From assembly GCF_000484635.1 (NCBI RefSeq), contig NZ_AXVM01000004.1:310001-374000 (forward strand): a stretch of 64,000 nt of DNA, read 5' to 3'. The DNA comes from Comamonas badia DSM 17552. Its GTDB lineage: Bacteria > Pseudomonadota > Gammaproteobacteria > Burkholderiales > Burkholderiaceae_C. This document shows, one piece after another, positions 34,550 to 45,144 of the stretch. Made by a program: the position numbers and the translations under genes. The notes under the pieces were generated by a model, which was not told the origin of the DNA, did no database searches, and saw nothing but the letters and a program-made list of their open reading frames with translations. Numbering within the stretch: position 1 is the stretch's first letter; every line of letters starts with the position of its first letter.

Positions 34550-34930
34550 ATGAACCCCATCCACGTCGTCGCCCTGCTGGCGGTGCTGCTCTACATCGCC
34601 TTCACCGTGCTCGTGGGGCGCCAGCGCATGCAAGGGCGCGTGGTGGCGCCGGCGACCACGGGCGATCCGGCGTTCGAGCGCGCCTTCCGCGTGCAGCAGA
34701 ACACCCTGGAGCAGCTCGTCGCCTTTCTGCCCGCGCTGTTTCTGGCGGGGCAGTACTGGTCGCCCAACGTGATCGCCGGCATAGGCGTGCTCTGGCTCGT
34801 CGGGCGCGTGCTCTACCGTTTTGAATACACCAGGGACCCGAACAGCCGCGCCGTGGGCTTCATCCTCACGCTGCTGCCCACCGTGGCGCTGGTGCTGGCG
34901 GCGCTGTGGGGCGCGCTCACGGCCGCATGA
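34550..34930 (+). CDS. MAPEG-family membrane protein
   Basis: A 126-residue protein with four hydrophobic helices and the family signature ERAFRVQQNTLEQLVAFLPA. MAPEG proteins include microsomal glutathione transferases; the bacterial ones are mostly uncharacterised. ATG 34550 is preceded by AAAGGAA. It follows the kinase-like gene by 56 bp across repeat copy 7. Confidence 0.88.
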   Translation: MNPIHVVALLAVLLYIAFTVLVGRQRMQGRVVAPATTGDPAFERAFRVQQNTLEQLVAFLPALFLAGQYWSPNVIAGIGVLWLVGRVLYRFEYTRDPNSRAVGFILTLLPTVALVLAALWGALTAA

Positions 34931-34984
34931 AGGATGACCGCGCCGCGCGGCGATGACGCGCCTTGCGGCGCAGGACAGGGGCAG

Positions 34985-35680
34985 CTACGTCAGCGCGAGC
35001 GCCAGCGCCGCCTGCAGGCGCGCGGCGTAGGTGGCTGCATCGACGAAATCCGGTTTGAGCGCGCTGCACGACACCGTGCGCTGGCGCATCGCCGCCTCGT
35101 CCGCTTCGTGGCCCAGCGCGCGGCACAGCAGCGCCCAGTCGGGCGGCGTCACCAGCGTGCCCGCCACCAGCAGTACGCCATGGCGCTGGCGCCGCTGCGC
35201 CAGACCGACCAGTTTGCGTCCGCCCGCCGCATCCACCACCTCCCATGACGCCAGCGAGCCGTAACAGGCCCAGGCGATGGGCGCGCCCAGCCGGGCATCG
35301 GCCGCTGCCACCTCGCCCGGCGGCAGCGCCCGCGCGGCAACGCCCAGCCGGGCGAGCAAATCCACGTACACCGCGCCCAGCCCACGGTAGCTCTCGTTGA
35401 TGCGGCCAGCCACCCAGGGGTGATCGGGTGGCAGCACCACCGAGCTGCTGACCATCCACGGCCCCGTGAGCACCGCACCGCCGCCCGAACTGCGCACCAG
35501 GGTCCGCACCTCGGGCACCCGCTGCACCAGACCTTCCAGCTGCTGGCGCTGCGAACAGCCCAGCACGATGGCCGGCGCGGCATACCTCCAGACGGCGAAG
35601 CGCGGCGCCTGCACCGGCTGCGCCAGCTGCTCGGCATTCCAACGCTGTTCCTCAGCGGCAGTTGCAAACCCAGGTTCCAT
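34985..35680 (-). CDS. Lipoate/biotin-protein-ligase-family protein
   Basis: A 231-residue protein of the LplA/LipB/BirA fold: PAIVLGCSQRQQLE, then VRTLVRSSGGGAVLTGPWMVS (the RRxSGGGAV lipoate-binding loop), NESYRGLGAVYVDLLARLGV and the late KLVGLAQRRQRHGVLLVAGT. The usual Lys of ligases (ARKxxG) reads GRKLVGLAQRR here, in keeping with this family. Could be a lipoate ligase or an amidotransferase; uncertain. ATG 35680 gives the natural N-terminus. Divergent from hemB. Confidence 0.75.
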   Translation of the reverse strand: MEPGFATAAEEQRWNAEQLAQPVQAPRFAVWRYAAPAIVLGCSQRQQLEGLVQRVPEVRTLVRSSGGGAVLTGPWMVSSSVVLPPDHPWVAGRINESYRGLGAVYVDLLARLGVAARALPPGEVAAADARLGAPIAWACYGSLASWEVVDAAGGRKLVGLAQRRQRHGVLLVAGTLVTPPDWALLCRALGHEADEAAMRQRTVSCSALKPDFVDAATYAARLQAALALALT

Positions 35681-35690
35681 GGGGGGATAG

Positions 35691-36740
<1,050 letters not shown>

Positions 36741-36859
36741 ACCCCTTGCGCCTATCCGACGCCCGCGCCCGGCGCGGGGAGCCAATTGGGACCCAAAGCC
36801 CCCTTGTGCTTGCCGCCGGACAGACACCCTGATTTCTTGTCTGCAGAAAGGAAGCACCT

Positions 36860-38836
36860 GTGACACAAGCCCCCGCCCCCAACGCATCGCACGACGCCTG
36901 GCCGGCGCTGTCCACCGCCGCGCTGCGCGTGGCCTTCGGCATCATCTGGATCGTCAACGCGGCTTTCACCTGGTTGCCCAGCTTCAGCGCCAACTACGCC
37001 GGCTACCTGCGCAACGCCGCCGAAGGGCAGCCCGCCTGGTCGGCCTGGTGGTTCGACACCTGGATCGCGATCGTCGAGCCCAACGCCAGCCTGTTCCTGT
37101 GGCTCACGCGCCTGGCGACGACGGCGCTGGCGCTGGCGCTGCTCTTCGGCTTTGCCAGGCGCACGGTCTACGTCATCGGCGCGCTCTACAGCCTGCTCAT
37201 CTGGAGCACGGCGGGCGGCTTCGGCGGCCCGTACACCATCGGTGCCTCCAACACCGGCGTGGGCATCATCTACCTGCTGATCTTCGCGGTGCTGATCGCG
37301 ATCAACCACCGCGGCGGCACCAGCCCCTACAGCCTGGACTACTTCATCGAGCTGAAATGGCCCGCCTGGAGCTGGGTCGCCGAATGGCGCGAGCGGCGCC
37401 TTTCGGACGCGCCGCGCGTCGGCTGGTGGGCGCAGACCGGCATCCTCGCCGGTGTCGCCGCCGTGGTGTTCTTCCTCGTGGCGGGCCTGCAGAGCAGCCT
37501 GAACGTGAAGGCGCCGACGCCGGCGGCGGCGGCCGCCGCCGTCTCGCCGCTGCAGCTGATGAGCAAGGAGCCGGTCAAGAAGGCGTACGACGCCACGCTG
37601 CCGCCGCTCTCCAAGGACAAGGAGGTGGTGCTCAACATCGACATCACCGACGAGGCGGTGGAAATCGCCAGCGGCGTGAAGTACCAGGCCTGGCCCTACG
37701 GCGGCACGGTGCCCGGTCCGATCCTCCACGTGAAGCAGGGCCAGATGGTGAAGGTGGTGCTGGCCAACAAGGCCTCGATGCACCACTCCATCGACTTCCA
37801 CTCGGCCTTCACCCCGCCCAACACCAGCTTCGCCGACATCAACCCCGGCGAGCAGATCGAATTCACCTTCGAGGCCAAGGTGCCGGGTACCTTCGTCTAC
37901 CACTGCGGCACGCCGCCGGTGCTGCTGCACATGGCCAACGGCATGTACGGCGCCATCATCGTCGACCCGATCGATGACCCGCGCCCCAGGGCCGACAAGG
38001 AATACGTGCTGGTGCAGAGCGAGTGGTACACGCAGCAGGTCTCGGGCAATCTGATGGGGCCGGACTTCGCCAAGATGCAGAAAATCCAGCCCGACATCGT
38101 CGCCTTCAACGGCGTGGCCTTCCAGTACCAGGACCACCCGCTCACCGCCGAGCCCAACGAGCGCGTGCGCCTGTACGTGGTCAACGCCGGGCCCAGCCTG
38201 TGGAGCGCCTTCCACGTGATCGGCGCGATCTTCGACAAGGTCTACCCGGACGGCAACCCGAAGCACGCGCTCAACGGCGTATCCACCTACAGCGTGGGCC
38301 CGGGCGAGGGCATCGTCTTTGACGTGGTGATTCCGGATGTCGGCAACTACGTCTTCGTTGACCACTCCTTCGCCCACCTGGAAAAGGGCGCGGCCGGCTC
38401 GCTGCGCATCGGCAACCCGGACAACTTCGTCAAGCCCAAGGTCTCCAAGATCGAAGGCCATGCGGCCGCTGCACCGGCGGCCGTGGCCCCTGCGGCCGAA
38501 GGCCCTTACAAATTCGACGCCGGGCGCGGCGCGCAGCTCTACGCCAGCACCTGCGCCGCCTGCCACCAGGCCGGTGGCGAGGGCCTGCCCGGAGCCTTCC
38601 CGCCGCTGGTGAAGAACCCCGCCGTGCTGGCCGCCGACGGGGCCAAGCACATCCGTTCCATCCTGCACGGCGTCAGCGGCGAGGTCATCGACGGCGTGAG
38701 CTACCCCAGCCCGATGCCGCCCTTTGCCGCGCAGCTCAGTGATGCCGACGTGGCCGACATCGCCAACCACGAGCGCACCGCCTGGGGCAATCAGGCCAAG
38801 CTGGTGACGGCCGATCAGGTCAAGGCGCTGCGCTGA
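36860..38836 (+). CDS. nirK: DoxX-like membrane domain - copper nitrite reductase - cytochrome c fusion
   Basis: A 658-residue three-part protein. Residues about 15-212 hold five membrane segments resembling the DoxX family. Residues about 250-520 are two cupredoxin domains of a copper nitrite reductase (NO2- to NO): type-1 copper H309, C349, H357, M362; type-2 copper H314, H348, H502; catalytic D312 and H452, all present. Residues about 548-658 are a cytochrome c with CAACH (565-569) and a Met in MPPFAAQL. Start GTG 36860 with AAAGGAAG. A small palindrome TTGGGACCCAA (36786-36796) and an inverted repeat CAGACA/TGTCTG (36821-36843) lie upstream; no clear FNR/NnrR box. No other denitrification genes are nearby. 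Confidence 0.9.
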   Translation: MTQAPAPNASHDAWPALSTAALRVAFGIIWIVNAAFTWLPSFSANYAGYLRNAAEGQPAWSAWWFDTWIAIVEPNASLFLWLTRLATTALALALLFGFARRTVYVIGALYSLLIWSTAGGFGGPYTIGASNTGVGIIYLLIFAVLIAINHRGGTSPYSLDYFIELKWPAWSWVAEWRERRLSDAPRVGWWAQTGILAGVAAVVFFLVAGLQSSLNVKAPTPAAAAAAVSPLQLMSKEPVKKAYDATLPPLSKDKEVVLNIDITDEAVEIASGVKYQAWPYGGTVPGPILHVKQGQMVKVVLANKASMHHSIDFHSAFTPPNTSFADINPGEQIEFTFEAKVPGTFVYHCGTPPVLLHMANGMYGAIIVDPIDDPRPRADKEYVLVQSEWYTQQVSGNLMGPDFAKMQKIQPDIVAFNGVAFQYQDHPLTAEPNERVRLYVVNAGPSLWSAFHVIGAIFDKVYPDGNPKHALNGVSTYSVGPGEGIVFDVVIPDVGNYVFVDHSFAHLEKGAAGSLRIGNPDNFVKPKVSKIEGHAAAAPAAVAPAAEGPYKFDAGRGAQLYASTCAACHQAGGEGLPGAFPPLVKNPAVLAADGAKHIRSILHGVSGEVIDGVSYPSPMPPFAAQLSDADVADIANHERTAWGNQAKLVTADQVKALR

Positions 38837-38851
38837 CCGCCGCGCACGCCA

Positions 38852-38881
38852 GGCCGCCCGCTGGCCGGGCGGCCTTTTTTT
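38852..38881 (+). terminator. Intrinsic terminator after nirK
   Basis: A 9-bp stem GGCCGCCCG (38852-38860) with CGGGCGGCC (38866-38874), five-base loop, then seven T. Sixteen bases after the nirK stop. Confidence 0.95.
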
Positions 38882-39032
38882 GGCCGACATCGCTGGCGCA
38901 GCGCACCGTGCGTGCACACTCCGACGCACCGCCCCGGCCTCGTCATTAACCGTTAGTTACAATGCGCGCCGCGCAATGCGCCGACGAAAACGCCGCCGGA
39001 TTCATCCGGCGGACACCCTCCAGGAATTCCCC

Positions 39033-40724
39033 ATGAAAGACATGAAATTCTCGACCCGGCTGGCGCTGGGGTTCGCACTGATGTGCGCGCTGCTCATCGT
39101 CGTGGGCGGCGTGGCGCTGTACAAGAGCGCCGAACTCGCGGCCAGCGTGGCGCGCGTGACCAACGAGCGCATTCCGCGCGTGATCATGATGCACGAGGTG
39201 GAGCAGCAACTGGGCGCGATCGACGTGGCGATGCGCGACATCCTCACCGTCGCCACCGACCAGGACTTCGAGGACGCGAAGGCCCGCATTCCGCAGGCCC
39301 GTGCGCGCATCGGCGAGATCCTCGAAGGCTTCAAGACCGCGATGGCGGCACCCCAGGCGCAGCAACTGCTGGCCGCCGTGCTGGCCCAGCGCGCGCAGTA
39401 CGTCGCCGTGCAGGACGGCTTCATGGATGAGTACTACAAGAGCGGCGTGGTCTCGGCGCAGACCTATCTGGCCACCACCGCCCGGCCCGTGCTGGCCAGC
39501 TACCGCCAGGCCATCACCGCGCTGCAGTCCTTCCAGGGCCAGGTGCTCGCGAAAGAATCCGTCACGGCCCAGGCCAGCGCGCAAGGCACGCAAACGGCGA
39601 TCTGGGCGGCGCTCATCGTCGGCCTGGTCCTGTCGGCCGCGCTGGCGCTGTCGATCATCCGCGCCATCACGCGCCCGCTGCGCCAGGCGGTGCAAACGGC
39701 CGAGGCGGTGGCCGCGGGCGATCTCTCGATCCAGCTCGACGCGCGCGGCAAGAGCGAGACGGCGCAGCTGCTGGCGGCGCTGCAGCGCATGGTGCAGAGC
39801 CTGCACACGGTGGTGTCGGGCGTGCGCGGCAACTCCGAGAGCGTGGCGTCGGCCAGCGGCGAAATCGCGCAGGCCACCCTGGATCTGAGCGCGCGCACCG
39901 AGGAACAGGCCAGCGCGCTGGAACAAACCGCCGCCTCCATGGAGCAGCTCAACGCCACCGTGCGCCAGAACGCGGACAACGCGCAGCAGGCCAACCAGCT
40001 GGCGCACGGCGCCAGCACCGTCGCGGAAGACGGTGGGCAGGTGGTGGCCGACGTGGTGCGGACCATGCGCGCCATCAGCGACGACAGCCACAAGATCGCG
40101 GACATCATCTCGGTCATCGACTCCATCGCCTTCCAGACCAACATCCTCGCGCTCAACGCCGCCGTGGAAGCGGCGCGGGCGGGCGAGCAGGGCCGGGGCT
40201 TTGCCGTGGTGGCCACCGAGGTGCGCGCCCTGGCCGGACGCAGCGCCGAAGCGGCCAAGGAAATCAAGCAGCTCATCGCCGACAGCGTCGAGCGCGTGGA
40301 CCAGGGCACGGCGCTGGTGGACAAGGCGGGCACGACGATGCAGGACGTGGTCCGGAGCATTCGCCGCGTGACCGACCTGATGGGCGAGATCAGTGCCGCC
40401 AGCACCGAACAGAGCCAGGGCGTGGCGCAGGTCGGCGAGGCGATCTCGCAGATGGACCAGGTGACGCAGCAGAATGCCGCGCTGGTCGAGGAAATGTCGG
40501 CGGCCGCGGGCAGCCTGCAAAGCCAGGCCGAGGACATGGTGCGGTCGGTCTCCGCCTTCCGCCTGCAGGACGGCCCGCAGGACCCGGGCGCCCAGCCGCG
40601 CGCCCCGGCAAACGCCGCGGCGGCGCTGCGTATCGGGCGCGCCGCGCCAAACCCCGCGCCAGCGGCAGCCAAACCCAAGACCCTGCCGCATGCGCTCGGC
40701 AACGAGGAACGGGGAAGTTTCTGA
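39033..40724 (+). CDS. Methyl-accepting chemotaxis protein
   Basis: A 563-residue chemoreceptor: membrane segment about 8-30, periplasmic four-helix-bundle sensor to about 190, second membrane segment near 192-212, HAMP, then the signalling domain with the hairpin tip [20 protein letters not shown]. The periplasmic part contains [19 protein letters not shown], typical of the 4HB sensor family common in Comamonadaceae. The tail after AFRLQDG is Ala/Pro-rich and ends EERGSF, with no CheR-binding NWETF-like pentapeptide. ATG 39033 gives [14 protein letters not shown]. Ligand unknown. Confidence 0.94.
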   Translation: MKDMKFSTRLALGFALMCALLIVVGGVALYKSAELAASVARVTNERIPRVIMMHEVEQQLGAIDVAMRDILTVATDQDFEDAKARIPQARARIGEILEGFKTAMAAPQAQQLLAAVLAQRAQYVAVQDGFMDEYYKSGVVSAQTYLATTARPVLASYRQAITALQSFQGQVLAKESVTAQASAQGTQTAIWAALIVGLVLSAALALSIIRAITRPLRQAVQTAEAVAAGDLSIQLDARGKSETAQLLAALQRMVQSLHTVVSGVRGNSESVASASGEIAQATLDLSARTEEQASALEQTAASMEQLNATVRQNADNAQQANQLAHGASTVAEDGGQVVADVVRTMRAISDDSHKIADIISVIDSIAFQTNILALNAAVEAARAGEQGRGFAVVATEVRALAGRSAEAAKEIKQLIADSVERVDQGTALVDKAGTTMQDVVRSIRRVTDLMGEISAASTEQSQGVAQVGEAISQMDQVTQQNAALVEEMSAAAGSLQSQAEDMVRSVSAFRLQDGPQDPGAQPRAPANAAAALRIGRAAPNPAPAAAKPKTLPHALGNEERGSF

Positions 40725-40867
40725 CCTTGCCGATTCCGGGCGCCGCTTGAGACTGCCCCACTGGCTGGAAACCTTGCGCACCAAGGCGCTGCGCGAAGCC
40801 ACGCGCCAGCGGCACGCCAACGGGTAGCGGGCGCAGGACAGGCTGCGGGAACGGCTCCGGCTGCATT

Positions 40868-40904
40868 TATTTGCCTGAGCAGTTATTGATTATGCAAATA
40901 TAAT
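40868..40904 (+). promoter_or_regulatory. marR promoter and probable operator
   Basis: A perfect -10 TATAAT (40899-40904) ends five bases before the marR ATG, so the transcript would be essentially leaderless. An inverted repeat TATTTGC (40868-40874) / GCAAATA (40894-40900) overlaps the -10 and is a likely MarR binding site for autoregulation. Confidence 0.6.
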
Positions 40905-40909
40905 GCGGC

Positions 40910-41401
40910 ATGCCCGAAACCCTGGCAGGCGCCTGCGCTTCGCCCTCCGCCACCCCCTACGACGCGAACAGCAGCATTGGCCGGCAGTTGCGCCGCCTGG
41001 TGACGCAGCTGGCATCCACGGTGGACCGCCGCATGGAGCCTCTGGGGCTGACCGACGCGCAATGGCGTCCGCTGCTGTGCCTGCTGCATGGCTCGCCCGC
41101 CACCGCATCCGAGCTGGCGCGCCGCTGCGGCCTGGATACCGGCGGGCTCACGCGGCTGGTGGACCGGCTGCTGGCCAAGGGCCTGTGCCAGCGCGAGCGC
41201 TGCCGCACCGACCGGCGCGTGGTGGAAATCTCGCTCACGCCGGAAGGCGAGCGCGTGGCCACCCAGCTGCCCGGCATGCTCACCCAGGTGCAGCACGAAC
41301 TGCTGCACGGCTTCAGCAGCGCCGAGGAAGCGCAGCTGCGCGCCATGCTCGCCCGGCTGCAGGACAACGCCATGGCGCTGGACCAGCCACAAAAAAACTG
41401 A
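40910..41401 (+). CDS. MarR-family regulator of the efflux genes
   Basis: A 163-residue winged-helix repressor: SIGRQLRRLVTQLASTVDRR, PLGLTDAQWRPLLCLLHGSP, HTH SELARRCGLDTGGLTRLVDR, wing CRTDRRVVEISLTPEG. It is placed before emrA-emrB, as MarR proteins that control such pumps often are, so it most likely represses them and itself. Ninety-six bp and repeat copy 8 separate it from emrA. Confidence 0.9.
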   Translation: MPETLAGACASPSATPYDANSSIGRQLRRLVTQLASTVDRRMEPLGLTDAQWRPLLCLLHGSPATASELARRCGLDTGGLTRLVDRLLAKGLCQRERCRTDRRVVEISLTPEGERVATQLPGMLTQVQHELLHGFSSAEEAQLRAMLARLQDNAMALDQPQKN

Positions 41402-41459
41402 AGCAAAACCGGCATTTGCGCATATCCATCAAGCGCTGACAGCTATCTTTTTCAAATCA
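41400..41459 (-). repeat. Dispersed palindrome, copy 8
   Basis: On the minus strand AAAAAGATAGCTGTCAGCGC then TTGATGGATATGCGCAAATG and a CCGGTTTTGC tail. It starts in the stop codon of marR and fills most of the marR-emrA gap. Confidence 0.8.
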
Positions 41460-41497
41460 TCGCAGGCCACACGCCCGCACCCACTTCCGCATTCACC

Positions 41498-42751
41498 ATG
41501 ACCGCCCCCGAAGTTTCCGCCCCCGCGGCGCAAGCCCCCACCAGCCGCCGCAAACGCCTGGCGCTGCTCGTCATCGTCGCCCTCATCGGCGGCGTTGCCT
41601 GGGGCGCCTACGACCTGCTCGTCGCCAGCCACCAGGAAGACACCGACAACGCCTACGTGCAGGGCAACATCATCCAGATCACACCGCAGGTCGGCGGCAC
41701 GGTGATGTCCATCCTGGCCGACGACAACGACCTCGTGCGCGCCGGCACGCCGCTGGTGCAGCTGGACCCGGCCGACACCGACGTGGCGCTGAAGCAGGCC
41801 GAGGCCAACCTGGCCCAGACCGTGCGCCAGGTGCGCCAGCTCTACGCCAACAACGCCACGCTGACCGCGCAGATCAAGCTGCAGGAGACGAATGTCGCCA
41901 AGGCGGTTGCCGCGCAGACGGCGGCGCACAGCGATCTGCAGCGCGCCGAGCAGGACGTGCAGCGCCGCCTGCAGCTGGGGGCGCAGGGCGCGGTCTCCGC
42001 CGAAGAACTCAAGCACGCACAGAGCGCGCAGACCGCCGCACGCGCCCAGCTGGAGGCAGCACGCGCCGGCGAGGCTGCCGCGCGCGCCGGCGTGGCCGCC
42101 GCGCGCGAGCAGCTCGCCAGCAACCAGGCGCTCACGCAGGGCGTGAAGATTGCCGAACACCCCAGCGTCAAGGCCGCCAGCGCGCAACTGCGCCAGGCCT
42201 GGCTGGCGGCGCACCGCACCGCGCTGCCCGCGCCGGTGGACGGCTTCATCGCGCGGCGCAGCGTGCAGCTGGGCCAGCGCGTGGCCGCCGGCACGCCGCT
42301 GATGGCCGTGGTGCCGCTGCACGGCGTGTGGGTGGACGCCAACTTCAAGGAAACGCAGTTGCGCAACCTGCGCATCGGCCAGCGCGCCACGCTGACGGCC
42401 GATCTCTACGGCGAGAGCGTGCGCTACACCGGCAGCGTTGCCGGCCTGGGCGTGGGCACGGGCGCGGCCTTTGCGCTGCTGCCGCCGCAGAACGCCACCG
42501 GCAACTGGATCAAGGTGGTGCAGCGCATTCCGGTGCGCATCGCGCTGGACCCCGAGCCGCTGGCCAGGCACCCGCTGCGCCTGGGCCTGTCGATGCTCGT
42601 CACCGTCGATACGCGCGACCAGAACGGCGCCCAGCTGGCCACCGCACCGCGCGCCGAGCCGCTGGCGCAGACCGCCGTCTACGCCACGCAGGATGGCGAC
42701 GCCGACGCCGAGATCGGCCGCATCATCCGCGCCAACCTCGGCAGCCACTGA
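41498..42751 (+). CDS. emrA: HlyD-type membrane fusion protein, EmrA family
   Basis: The periplasmic adaptor of a tripartite drug pump. 417 residues: membrane anchor about 20-40 (RLALLVIVALIGGVAWGAYD), biotinyl-lipoyl half (TDNAYVQGNIIQITPQVGGTV), a long Ala/Gln-rich coiled coil (about 100-235), second lipoyl half (ALPAPVDGFIARRSVQLGQRV) and beta barrel. Co-transcribed with emrB 20 bp downstream. No outer-membrane channel gene is in this cluster, so a TolC-like partner must come from elsewhere. Confidence 0.92.
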   Translation: MTAPEVSAPAAQAPTSRRKRLALLVIVALIGGVAWGAYDLLVASHQEDTDNAYVQGNIIQITPQVGGTVMSILADDNDLVRAGTPLVQLDPADTDVALKQAEANLAQTVRQVRQLYANNATLTAQIKLQETNVAKAVAAQTAAHSDLQRAEQDVQRRLQLGAQGAVSAEELKHAQSAQTAARAQLEAARAGEAAARAGVAAAREQLASNQALTQGVKIAEHPSVKAASAQLRQAWLAAHRTALPAPVDGFIARRSVQLGQRVAAGTPLMAVVPLHGVWVDANFKETQLRNLRIGQRATLTADLYGESVRYTGSVAGLGVGTGAAFALLPPQNATGNWIKVVQRIPVRIALDPEPLARHPLRLGLSMLVTVDTRDQNGAQLATAPRAEPLAQTAVYATQDGDADAEIGRIIRANLGSH

Positions 42752-42771
42752 GGCACTGAAGAGAAACCACC

Positions 42772-44340
42772 ATGGCCACATCGCAAGCCGCGGGGCCCGA
42801 GCTCGCGCCGCTCTCGGGCTCGGCGCGCGCCTGGGGCACGCTGGCGCTCTCGGCCGCCACGTTCATGAACGTGCTCGATACGTCGATCGCCAACGTATCG
42901 CTGCCGGCCATCGCCGGCGATCTGGGCGTAAGCCCCAACCAGGGCACCTGGGTGATCACCAGCTTTGCCGTCGCCAACGCCATCTCGGTGCCGCTCACCG
43001 GCTGGCTGGCGCAGCGCTTCGGGCAGGTGCGCCTGTTCGTCATCAGCGTGCTGCTGTTTCTCACCGCCTCCTTCCTGTGTGGCCTGGCGCCGAGCATGCC
43101 GCTGCTCATCGCCGCGCGCGTGGTGCAGGGCTTCGTCGCCGGGCCGATGATTCCGCTGTCGCAGGCGCTGCTGCTCTCCAGCTACCCGCGCGCGCTGGCA
43201 GGCCTGGCCATGGCGATGTGGTCCATGACCACGCTGATCGCGCCGGTGATGGGGCCACTCCTGGGCGGCTGGATCACCGACAACATCAGCTGGCCCTGGA
43301 TTTTCTACATCAACATCCCCGTGGGCATCGTCGCCGCCATCGGCACCATGGCCATCTACGCCGAGCGCGAAACCGCCACGAAGAAGCTGCCGATAGACGC
43401 CATGGGCCTGGCGCTGATGATCCTGGGCGTGGGCAGCCTGCAGATCATGCTGGATATCGGCAAGGAGCACGACTGGTTTTCCTCCAGCATGGTCATAGGC
43501 TTCGCGGCCGCGGCCGTGTTCGGGCTCATCGCCTTCGTGATCTGGGAGCTGGGCGAAGAACACCCCATCGTCGATCTCTCGCTCTTCAGGATCCGCAATT
43601 TCTGGGCCGGCACCATCGCCACCGCCGTGGGCTACGGCATCTTCTTCGGCAACGTGGTGCTGCTGCCGCTGTGGCTGCAGCAGTACATGGGCTACACCGC
43701 CACCTCGGCCGGCATGCTGATGGCGCCGGTGGGGTTCCTGGCGATGGTCCTCTCGCCCATCGTCGGCAAAAGCATAGGCAAGGTCGACCCGCGGCGCTAC
43801 GCCACCGTGGCCTTCTTCGTCTTCGCGCTGGTGCTGTGGATGCGCTCGCTCTTTGCCACCACGGCCGACTTCAGCACCATCATGATCCCGACCATCATCC
43901 AGGGCGCGGCGGTGGCCTTCTTCTTCGTGCCGCTGGTCACGCTCACGCTCTCGGAGATCCCGGCGCACCGCGTGCCCGCGGCCTCGGGCCTGACCAACTT
44001 CGTGCGCATCACCGCCGGCGCGGTCGGCACCTCGGTCACCACCACGCTCTGGGAGCGGCGCGCCACCCTGGCGCACGCCAACCTGATCGAGCACCTGCAC
44101 AGCGGCTACGGGCCTTTGAACGATGCGCTGCAGACACTGCAATCGCTGGGCCTCACGCCCGCACAGGCGCTGGCGCAGGTGGAGCGCCTGGTGACGCAGC
44201 AGGCCTTCACGCTCGCGGCCAACGACGTGAACTGGGCCTCGGCGGTACTGTTTTTATTGCTCGTACCGCTGGTGTGGCTGGCCGATGCGCCCAAAAGAGG
44301 CGCGCCCGGTGGCTCGGCAGCAGCGGCGGGGGCGCACTGA
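42772..44340 (+). CDS. emrB: DHA2-family drug:proton antiporter, EmrB type
   Basis: A 522-residue 14-helix major-facilitator exporter. Motif FMNVLDTSIANVSLPAIAGD near the N-terminus and GLAMAMWSMTTLIAPVMGPLLGGW-type motif C (split: APVMGPLLGGWI) are typical of the EmrB/QacA group. Paired with EmrA it should expel hydrophobic compounds across both membranes. Substrates cannot be told from sequence. ATG 42772 with GAAACCACC upstream has only a weak ribosome site. Confidence 0.93.
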   Translation: MATSQAAGPELAPLSGSARAWGTLALSAATFMNVLDTSIANVSLPAIAGDLGVSPNQGTWVITSFAVANAISVPLTGWLAQRFGQVRLFVISVLLFLTASFLCGLAPSMPLLIAARVVQGFVAGPMIPLSQALLLSSYPRALAGLAMAMWSMTTLIAPVMGPLLGGWITDNISWPWIFYINIPVGIVAAIGTMAIYAERETATKKLPIDAMGLALMILGVGSLQIMLDIGKEHDWFSSSMVIGFAAAAVFGLIAFVIWELGEEHPIVDLSLFRIRNFWAGTIATAVGYGIFFGNVVLLPLWLQQYMGYTATSAGMLMAPVGFLAMVLSPIVGKSIGKVDPRRYATVAFFVFALVLWMRSLFATTADFSTIMIPTIIQGAAVAFFFVPLVTLTLSEIPAHRVPAASGLTNFVRITAGAVGTSVTTTLWERRATLAHANLIEHLHSGYGPLNDALQTLQSLGLTPAQALAQVERLVTQQAFTLAANDVNWASAVLFLLLVPLVWLADAPKRGAPGGSAAAAGAH

Positions 44341-44357
44341 GCGGCCGAGTATTCCGG

Positions 44358-45047
44358 TCATGCGAGGTGTTTCTCGAAAAACGCCAGCGTGCGATCGCGC
44401 GCCAGCGTGGCAGCCGCTTCGTCGTAGCTGCCGCGCTGGTCGCAGTTGAAGCCGTGGTCCGCGTCGTACAGGTGCACTGTGATCTCCGGGTGCGCCGCGG
44501 CCAGGGCCTCCACACCCTTCACGGGAATATGCGCGTCGCGCCGGCCGAAGTGCGCCATCAGCGGCACGCGCGGCTGGCGCGCGGCCTCGGCCTCGCCCGT
44601 CATGCCGCCGCCGTAGTAGGGTGCCGCGGCCGCAAGGCCGGTGCACAGCGCGGCCGCGCGCCAGGTGAGCAGCCCGCCCCAGCAAAACCCGGTGACACCC
44701 ACCTTGCGCCCGCTGGCCTGCGCCGCATGGTCGATGGCGGCCTGGATGTCGGCGATAACGCCAGGCGCCGGCAGCGCCTCGGCCTGCGCCTTGAGCGCCA
44801 CGCCCACGCCGACATCGGAGGCGCTGTAACCCAGATCCACCCCGGGGCGCACACGCTCGAACATCGCCGGCGCCAGCGCCCACCAGCCGCGCGCGGCCAG
44901 CCGGTCGGCAACGGTGCGGATATGCGCGTTCACCCCGAAGATTTCCTGCAGCACGACGATGGCACCCCGGGCCGTACCCTCGGGCGCCGCCTGCCAGGCT
45001 GGCACGGCAAAGCCGTCGGCACCCTTGATCGTGATCCACTGGCCCAT
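44358..45047 (-). CDS. Dienelactone hydrolase family protein
   Basis: A 229-residue alpha/beta hydrolase. The triad is visible: Cys in GVTGFCWGGLLTWRAA, Asp in MAHFGRRDAHIPV and His in LYDADHGFNCDQRGSYD. The family hydrolyses dienelactone in chlorocatechol degradation, though many chromosomal copies like this have other ester substrates. AAGGAGG lies eight bases before ATG 45047. Divergent from the MarC gene. Confidence 0.9.
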   Translation of the reverse strand: MGQWITIKGADGFAVPAWQAAPEGTARGAIVVLQEIFGVNAHIRTVADRLAARGWWALAPAMFERVRPGVDLGYSASDVGVGVALKAQAEALPAPGVIADIQAAIDHAAQASGRKVGVTGFCWGGLLTWRAAALCTGLAAAAPYYGGGMTGEAEAARQPRVPLMAHFGRRDAHIPVKGVEALAAAHPEITVHLYDADHGFNCDQRGSYDEAAATLARDRTLAFFEKHLA

Positions 45048-45144
45048 GCCGCCTCCTTTTTGTGACAATTGAAAGCATGCAAGTATCTGCCCTTTTCCCA
45101 CCTGCGCAACCAGCCATGGCGCCGGGGCGCGGCGAGGTCCGGTG

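Noticed and set aside
36762-36778. GC palindrome after hemB as an intrinsic terminator
   Set aside because: Good 7-bp stem but no U-tract on either strand, so not called as a terminator.
36741-36859. FNR/NnrR site upstream of nirK
   Set aside because: No TTGAT-N4-ATCAA or close variant. Only unrelated small palindromes are seen.
40725-40867. Short frame after the chemoreceptor gene (reading LRLPHWLETLRTKALREATR)
   Set aside because: Too short, with no start or ribosome site and no known relative.
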